NCBI GenBank assembly: GCA_937907975.1 | Contig: CALEQS010000084.1 | Coordinates: 1 to 9,654, forward strand | Reading direction: 5' to 3' | Length of the DNA stretch: 9,654 bases | DNA from: an uncultured Clostridia bacterium | Lineage (GTDB): Bacteria > Bacillota > Clostridia > Oscillospirales > Oscillospiraceae | Shown: positions 5,039 to 9,654 of the stretch, piece after piece | Layout of the letters: each line of letters begins with the position of its first letter | Position numbering within the stretch: the stretch's first letter is position 1 | The notes under the pieces: generated by a model | The model's input: the letters and a program-made list of their open reading frames with translations, nothing else | Told to the model about the DNA's origin: nothing | Database searches by the model: none | Made by a program: the position numbers and the translations under genes

Positions 5039-7368
5039 AAAAGCAGAAACAGAAAAGCCCGCTGCGGCGGCGGGTCTTACGGGAGCTGCGGGATGAATTT
5101 GGCAAATATCTGGTCATTTTTATTCTGCTGACGCTGACCATCAGCATGGTGTCCGGCTTCCTGGTGGCGGCGGGCAGCATGATCCAGGCCTATGACGAGA
5201 GTTTTGAGATCTACAACATTGAGGACGGCCACTTCACCACAGCCAAACAGCTCAGCCGCGCCCAGCGCAAGGCAGTGCAGCAGCTTGGTATCAGCGTCTA
5301 CGACCTGAACTATGTGGAGCAGCCTCTGGAAAACAGCCGCACCATGCGCATTTTTGCGCCCCGCACTGAGGTGGACAGGGTCTGCCTGATGCAGGGCGGG
5401 ATGCCGACGGAGGCGGATGAGATCGCCGTTGACCGTATGTATGCCGACAACAACGGGCTTGTGATCGGAGACAGCCTCACCAGCGCGGATGGTGCTATGA
5501 CCTGGCGCATCACTGGTCTTGTGGCACTGTCCGACTACAGCGCACTGTTTCAGGACAATAATGACTCCATGTTTGACTCCGTCCAGTTCGGCGTAGCCAT
5601 TGTGACACCGGAGGGATTTGACGCGCTGGGCACAGATCACCTCAATTGGTGCTATGCATGGAAGTATGATACGCCAGTGGAGGATGAGACCGAGGAAAAG
5701 GATCGCAGTGAAGACCTTATGAAGGCCATGATCGACGAGGTCAAACTGGAGAGCTTTGTGCCCCAGTATCAGAATCAGGCCATTCACTTCACCGGCGATG
5801 ACATGGGCGGTGACCGGGCCATGATGGCGGCACTGTTGTATATCGTCATTGCCATTATGGCCTTCGTGTTTGGTATTACCATCAATAATACGATCGCGAA
5901 GGAGTCCAGTGTCATCGGTACGCTCCGGGCCTCAGGTTATACCAAAGGGGAGCTGGTGCGCCACTATATGGCCGCACCTGTGCTGGTCACGCTCATCAGT
6001 GCACTCATTGGTAATATCGCGGGCTATACAGTGTTGAAAAATGTGTGTGCCAATATCTATTACGGAAGCTACAGCCTGACCACCTATAAGACGATCTGGA
6101 ATGCTCAGGCATTCCTGCTCACCACGGTGGTGCCCATTATCCTGATGATGCTCATCACTTTCTTGGTGCTCTGGCGCAAGCTGTCGCTGTCCCCGCTGAA
6201 ATTTCTGCGCCGTGACCTGAGCCGGAACCGCAGCCGCAGGGCGGTGCACCTGCGGGAGAAAACGCCGTTCTTCCGGCGCTTCCGTCTGCGGGTCATTTTC
6301 CAGAACGCCGGCAGCTATGTGGTGCTGGCCATCGGCATCCTGTTTGCCAATCTGCTGCTGATGTTTGGCCTGGCGTTCCCACCGGTGCTGGATCATTATC
6401 AGGCGGAGCTGAGCGGAAATCTGCTGGCGGATTATCAGTATATGCTCCAGGTGCCGCTGGAGCTGACGCGGGAGGATCACAAGCTGGAGAATCTCATTGC
6501 GGCGCTTCGGTTCCGGTCCGCTGTGGAGACGGAGGACCCGGACGCGGAAAAATTCAGCGCCTATTCCCTGCGCACGCTGGGGGAGGAATACCCCGCCGAG
6601 GACATCCTGCTTTATGGCGTGGAGCCGGACAGCAAGTATGTTTCCATCGAGCCGGGCAAGGTGAACATCTCCAAGGCTTATGCGGATAAGTACGGCATTG
6701 GCGCCGGGGACACGATCACGCTGAAGGAGGAGTATGAGGACACGAGCTACTCCTTCCCGGTGGATTCGGTGTATGACTATGAGGGCGGCCTGTGCGTCTT
6801 TATGGATCGGGACAGTCTGAATGACGCGTTTGAATTGGGAACCGATTACTTCTGTGGCTACTTCTCTGCGTCAGAGATCACCGACATTGATGAACAGTAT
6901 ATCGGTTCGGTCGTTGATCTGGATGCGCTGACAAAGATCTCCCGCCAGCTGAATGTCAGCATGGGCAGTATGATGGTGCTGGTTGACGGGTTTGCAGTGC
7001 TCATCTTTGTGGTCCTCATCTACCTGCTCAGTAAGCTGACCATCGAGAAGAATGCTCAGTCCATCTCCATGGCCAAGATCCTCGGTTATTCGGACGGGGA
7101 GATCGGGCGATTGTATATTTTGCCCACATCCATTGTAGTGGTCGTACTGTTGCTGCTCAGCCTGCCCATTGAGAGCTGGATCATGGTGTTCCTGTTCCGG
7201 GCGGTCATGCTGCAGATGATGAGTGGCTGGATTCCGCTCTGGATCGACCCGGCGATCTACTGGAAGATGATCGCCCTCGGCGTGGGCTCCTATGCGGTGG
7301 TGGCCCTGCTGGAAGTGCGGCGCATCAAGCGGGTGCCCATGGACGAGGCACTGAAGAATGTGGAATAA
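5032..7368 (+). CDS. FtsX-like ABC transporter permease, 778 residues
   Basis: The reading frame overlaps the ATPase end. Two tandem GTG codons are possible starts (5032 and 5035), both served by GGAGG at 5020-5024; the second gives the classic GTGA stop-start overlap, so the true start may be one codon later. Residues 27-50 form the first membrane helix and an extracytoplasmic domain spans about 51-262. Three FtsX-type helices follow (about 266-288, 314-335, 359-381) with coupling loop IGTLRASGYTKGELVRHYM (295-313). A basic linker (382-420), another helix (428-450) and a second extracytoplasmic domain (about 453-643) lead to the second FtsX core (about 648-668, 699-722, 744-760) with AKILGYSDGEIGRLY (681-695). 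The end, RVPMDEALKNVE, is typical of the family. It thus has a duplicated FtsX core, as in LolC/E-like and large Gram-positive exporters. Probable role: export or extraction of a lipid-like or peptide substrate; cargo unknown. Confidence 0.92.
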   Translation: MVKKQKQKSPLRRRVLRELRDEFGKYLVIFILLTLTISMVSGFLVAAGSMIQAYDESFEIYNIEDGHFTTAKQLSRAQRKAVQQLGISVYDLNYVEQPLENSRTMRIFAPRTEVDRVCLMQGGMPTEADEIAVDRMYADNNGLVIGDSLTSADGAMTWRITGLVALSDYSALFQDNNDSMFDSVQFGVAIVTPEGFDALGTDHLNWCYAWKYDTPVEDETEEKDRSEDLMKAMIDEVKLESFVPQYQNQAIHFTGDDMGGDRAMMAALLYIVIAIMAFVFGITINNTIAKESSVIGTLRASGYTKGELVRHYMAAPVLVTLISALIGNIAGYTVLKNVCANIYYGSYSLTTYKTIWNAQAFLLTTVVPIILMMLITFLVLWRKLSLSPLKFLRRDLSRNRSRRAVHLREKTPFFRRFRLRVIFQNAGSYVVLAIGILFANLLLMFGLAFPPVLDHYQAELSGNLLADYQYMLQVPLELTREDHKLENLIAALRFRSAVETEDPDAEKFSAYSLRTLGEEYPAEDILLYGVEPDSKYVSIEPGKVNISKAYADKYGIGAGDTITLKEEYEDTSYSFPVDSVYDYEGGLCVFMDRDSLNDAFELGTDYFCGYFSASEITDIDEQYIGSVVDLDALTKISRQLNVSMGSMMVLVDGFAVLIFVVLIYLLSKLTIEKNAQSISMAKILGYSDGEIGRLYILPTSIVVVVLLLLSLPIESWIMVFLFRAVMLQMMSGWIPLWIDPAIYWKMIALGVGSYAVVALLEVRRIKRVPMDEALKNVE

Positions 7369-7381
7369 GGAGGCAAGCGTG

Positions 7382-9199
7382 ATGTGGAATAGAACGCAAT
7401 TTTGCCGCCGCGTCGGCGCAGCGGGCCTGTCTGCGCTGATGATCGCGGCGCTGATCGTGCCGGCGTCTGCGGCGGAGAACGTGGGTGAGAAGGAGGAGAC
7501 CGTCTATATTCAGGCAAATGCGGATGGCTCACCCCGCAAGACGACGGTGGAGACCGTTCTGCGGGAGTTGGGGGATGGCGCCAAGGTGCGGGATCAGACA
7601 ACGCTGACCGACATCAAAAACACCGAGGGGGACGAGGAGTTCACCCTCGATGCAGACGGTGCGCTGTGGTGGGAAAACCACGGCGAGGACATTCAATACG
7701 AGGGCCGAACGGCGGAAGAACTGCCCGTGGGGGTGACCGTGACCTACTATCTGGACGGACAGGAGATCGCGGCCAATGCACTGGCGGGCCGGAGCGGCCG
7801 CGTCACCATCCGCTTCGATTATGAGAATGCCAGCACCCGGACGGTCAGCGTGGAGGGAAACGAGTATGAAGTCTGCGTTCCCTTTGCGGCCATGTCCATG
7901 GCAGTGCTGGACAGCACGAAGTTTTCCGACGTTGAGGTGACCAACGGAAAGCTCATCCGCATGGGCGACACCATGCTGGCCGCCGGGATGGCCTTCCCCG
8001 GCCTCTCGGATGCGCTGGCGCTGGACAGCTATGACGCGGACGTGGATGTGGACATTCCGGAATATGTGGAGCTGTCCGCCGATGTGACCGACTTTGCACT
8101 GGATTTCACGGCGACGATCTTTTCCCCGGGATTGTTCTCTGAGCTGGATCTGAACGATCTGGACGATGTGAAGGAGCTTCAGGATAATATGGATCAGCTG
8201 GCTGACGCCTCCGGCGCGTTGGTGGACGGCACGGCCCAGTTCCGGGACGGACTGAGCGAGTTCCAGTCCTATCTGATGCAGTACCTGACCGGCACGGACG
8301 CGCTGACTCAGGGAGCGGGACAGCTTTCCGACGGCTTGACATCGCTGGACAGCCAGAGCGGCGCCCTCTCCGACGGCCTGACTGCCCTGACAGACGGCTT
8401 ACAGCAGATCAACGACGCACTGAGCGGCCTGTCCCTGCCCGGCGGGGAGGACCCGGCGGCAGTGGCGGCGGCAAGGATTCAGGCCGATGCGGAGACCATC
8501 CAGTCTGTACTGCCCCAGCTCCAGACTGTGCTGGATCAGGTGGACACCTACGGCGCAGAAGTGGAGCGTCAGACTGCCGCCGCTCAGGCCGCCTTAGATG
8601 GCATCGACCTCTCCAATGCGGATGACGTCGTCCGGCAGGGAGTGGCGGCGGCCCAGGCCGCGCTGGCCGCAATGCCCCAGAAGCCCCAGCTGGACTGCTC
8701 CGCGCTGGCGGAAACGGTGGAACAGGCGGTGTCCGATTTGCAGACGCAGATCACAACGGTCGGTGTCCATGCCGGTGCGCTGGTCCAGATGACCGGACAG
8801 CTGACTGCATTCCAGAGCGGGGTGCAGTCTCTGCTCACCGGCGGTCAGAGTTTGAGCGGCGGCTTCAACCAGTACGCCGCGGCGGTGAGCCAGCTCTCCG
8901 CCGGTGCGGCCCAGCTGCGTCAGGGCACCCAGACCCTGTCTGAGGCTGGGAGTGCGCTGACCACTGGCTTCTCCGCCCTCACCGGGGCGGGCGGCACGTT
9001 GGCAGACGGCATGGCGGCCTTTGACGAAGACGGCATCCAGCCGTTGGTCGAGCTGACCGGGGACGATCTGACCCACTTCACTCAGCGCCTGAAGGCCCTC
9101 AAGCAGGCGGATGAGTCGTACACGAATTTCGCAGGTCTGTCCGACGGCATGACCGGCAGCGTCCGGTTCCTGTTTGAGACAGACGAGATCAAGAAATAA
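7382..9199 (+). CDS. Secreted coiled-coil partner of the ABC exporter (YhgE/Pip-like repeat protein)
   Basis: I choose ATG 7382, eight bases after AAGGAGG (7367-7373), over the in-frame ATG 7358, which lies inside the permease gene and has no ribosome site. The 605-residue product starts with a signal peptide (RR at 9-10, hydrophobic 11-28, likely cleavage after ASA at 30). Residues 32-255 look beta-rich, with VTVTYYLDGQEI and RVTIRFDYENAS. Two helical repeat regions follow, about 262-350 and 470-548, with G-x-x-x-L-x-x-G spacing such as GAGQLSDGLTSL and GALSDGLTALTDGL, separated by an Ala/Gln-rich linker (355-465). The chain ends GMTGSVRFLFETDEIKK, with no C-terminal membrane anchor. Such helices occur in the extracellular parts of YhgE/Pip, MmpL and some long FtsX permeases. 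Its gene starts 13 nt after the permease stop, so the product is probably an extracellular partner of that exporter. The molecular role is not established. Confidence 0.8.
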   Translation: MWNRTQFCRRVGAAGLSALMIAALIVPASAAENVGEKEETVYIQANADGSPRKTTVETVLRELGDGAKVRDQTTLTDIKNTEGDEEFTLDADGALWWENHGEDIQYEGRTAEELPVGVTVTYYLDGQEIAANALAGRSGRVTIRFDYENASTRTVSVEGNEYEVCVPFAAMSMAVLDSTKFSDVEVTNGKLIRMGDTMLAAGMAFPGLSDALALDSYDADVDVDIPEYVELSADVTDFALDFTATIFSPGLFSELDLNDLDDVKELQDNMDQLADASGALVDGTAQFRDGLSEFQSYLMQYLTGTDALTQGAGQLSDGLTSLDSQSGALSDGLTALTDGLQQINDALSGLSLPGGEDPAAVAAARIQADAETIQSVLPQLQTVLDQVDTYGAEVERQTAAAQAALDGIDLSNADDVVRQGVAAAQAALAAMPQKPQLDCSALAETVEQAVSDLQTQITTVGVHAGALVQMTGQLTAFQSGVQSLLTGGQSLSGGFNQYAAAVSQLSAGAAQLRQGTQTLSEAGSALTTGFSALTGAGGTLADGMAAFDEDGIQPLVELTGDDLTHFTQRLKALKQADESYTNFAGLSDGMTGSVRFLFETDEIKK

Positions 9200-9212
9200 C
9201 AGAAAATAAAAT

Positions 9213-9305
9213 CCCTATGTCTGCAATGATATGTACCCCCAATACTGGACACCCAGTATTGGGGGTACATATCACAACTTGCTGGTGTAGACATGGGTTT
9301 TTCTT
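9213..9305 (+). terminator. Large composite hairpin at the end of the exporter operon
   Basis: Bases 9227-9248 and 9253-9274 are a perfect 22-bp inverted repeat with loop ACAC. Outside it, CCC-(T)-ATGTCTGCA (9213-9225) pairs with TGTAGACATGGG (9286-9297) as a 12-bp outer stem in RNA, with one bulged T and one G-U pair; 11 unpaired bases (9275-9285) lie on the right. A T-rich run (9298-9305) follows, and an A-rich run precedes at 9201-9211. The structure starts 13 nt after the stop codon, so it is probably the operon terminator. The long perfect inner stem is more than a terminator needs and may be an inserted palindromic element. Confidence 0.65.
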
Positions 9306-9347
9306 ATATTGGCGTGAAAATTCGGGATATTCTTTCAATGGAGTGTG

Positions 9348-9356
9348 TGGTATACT
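9348..9356 (+). promoter_or_regulatory. Extended -10 promoter of the acetyltransferase gene
   Basis: TGG-TATACT (TG at 9348-9349, hexamer 9351-9356) matches an extended -10 element with five of six consensus bases. No clear -35 is seen at 16-18 bp. Transcription would begin near 9363, giving a leader of about 28 nt before ATG 9391. Confidence 0.5.
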
Positions 9357-9390
9357 CAGTTCAACAAATCGCTGTTTGTGAGGATGAGAT

Positions 9391-9654
9391 ATGCAGCTTC
9401 GGGAATATCGCCCTTCTGACTGTGAGCAGTTGGCTGAACTGTTTTATCAAACGGTGCATAGCGTAAATGCAAAAGATTATACCAAAGAGCAGTTGGATGC
9501 TTGGGCAACGGGTAAGGTTGATTTGGGTGAATGGAATTGTTCTTTCCTGAAACACAGAACAATTATTGCCGTAGAGAATGGCAAAATTGTCGGGTTTGGG
9601 GACATCGATGACACTGGCTATTTGGACAGGCTTTATGTTCATAAAGACTACCAA
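9391..9654 (+). CDS. GNAT-family N-acetyltransferase (N-terminal 88 residues; 3' end outside window)
   Basis: ATG 9391 follows GAGG (9380-9383) by seven bases, and the frame stays open to the window edge, 88 codons. The translation starts MQLREYRPSDCEQLAELFYQ and continues to IIAVENGKIVGFGDID (about 62-77), then YLDRLYVHKDYQ at the edge. This is the N-terminal half of the GNAT fold: the opening strand and R-x-x-x-x-D helix, then the beta-2/beta-3 pair, then the beta-4 strand L-D-x-L-Y-V-H-x-D-Y-Q that leads into the acetyl-CoA pyrophosphate loop (Q/R-x-x-G-x-G/A), which would be just beyond the end. GNAT enzymes move an acetyl group from acetyl-CoA to an amine of a small molecule or protein; the acceptor cannot be told. 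The gene has its own promoter and is much lower in G+C than the operon before it, so it is a separate unit and may have a different history. Confidence 0.82.
   Translation, partial: MQLREYRPSDCEQLAELFYQTVHSVNAKDYTKEQLDAWATGKVDLGEWNCSFLKHRTIIAVENGKIVGFGDIDDTGYLDRLYVHKDYQ

Noticed and set aside
5077..6480. Minus-strand ORFs of 236 and 182 codons opposite the FtsX permease
   Set aside because: They are shadows of a well-supported membrane protein, with His/Gln-rich low-complexity translations.
7358..7381. Earlier in-frame ATG for the secreted coiled-coil protein
   Set aside because: It lies inside the permease gene without a ribosome site, while ATG 7382 follows AAGGAGG at ideal distance and gives a cleaner signal peptide.
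9227..9274. Long hairpin as a retron msd or transposon end
   Set aside because: No reverse transcriptase, transposase or target-site duplication is visible nearby. The place just after a stop codon, with a T-rich flank, favours a terminator or a dispersed palindrome.
9356..9654. Minus-strand ORFs at the right edge
   Set aside because: The plus-strand frame gives a recognisable GNAT N-terminus with promoter and ribosome site. The minus-strand products show no family pattern.

Overview
The window looks like a chromosomal segment of a moderately high-G+C anaerobic Firmicute, probably a gut Oscillospiraceae/Clostridia-type bacterium. This rests on strong AGGAGG-type ribosome binding sites about 8 nt from most starts, G+C near 60% in the main genes (38 of 60 bases at 8461-8520), and the families present: a fumarate-reductase-like flavoprotein, a GntP-type permease, a PucR/CdaR regulator and an ABC/FtsX exporter. 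No rRNA, tRNA, transposase, integrase or CRISPR array is visible. The genus is inference.

Left block (1-3838). A 5'-truncated FAD-dependent oxidoreductase of the fumarate reductase/succinate dehydrogenase flavoprotein family is followed after 46 nt by a divergent GntP-family permease, and after 28 nt by a 96-residue protein with three predicted membrane segments. A GC-rich hairpin (2113-2153) ends this set. An extended -10 promoter then drives a 524-residue PucR/CdaR-type regulator. The simplest reading is an uptake-and-redox unit for an organic acid: the permease imports it, the flavoprotein reduces or oxidises it, and the PucR protein senses it. The substrate cannot be read from the sequence.

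Middle spacer (3839-4339). This A+T-richer stretch holds an orphan 74-codon ORF that runs into a hairpin terminator (4064-4096), a leader with a structured T-run and a possible 31-codon ORF, and a promoter/operator zone with three copies of the half-site CTAACT/AGTTAG just before the next operon.

Right block (4340-9199). Three tightly coupled genes encode an ABC ATPase, a 778-residue FtsX-like permease (overlapping the ATPase end) and a 605-residue secreted, coiled-coil-rich protein with G-x-x-x-L-x-x-G style repeats like those of YhgE/Pip and MmpL-type extracellular helices. Together they resemble an export or membrane-stress efflux machine whose extracellular coiled coil is a separate protein. 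The operon ends at a large composite hairpin (9213-9297): a perfect 22-bp inner stem with a 4-nt loop, an outer 12-bp stem and a T-rich 3' flank.

Right edge (9300-9654). An extended -10 promoter (TATACT) precedes the 5' part of a GNAT acetyltransferase gene that runs off the window. Its composition is much lower in G+C (51 of 120 bases at 9421-9540) than the operon before it.
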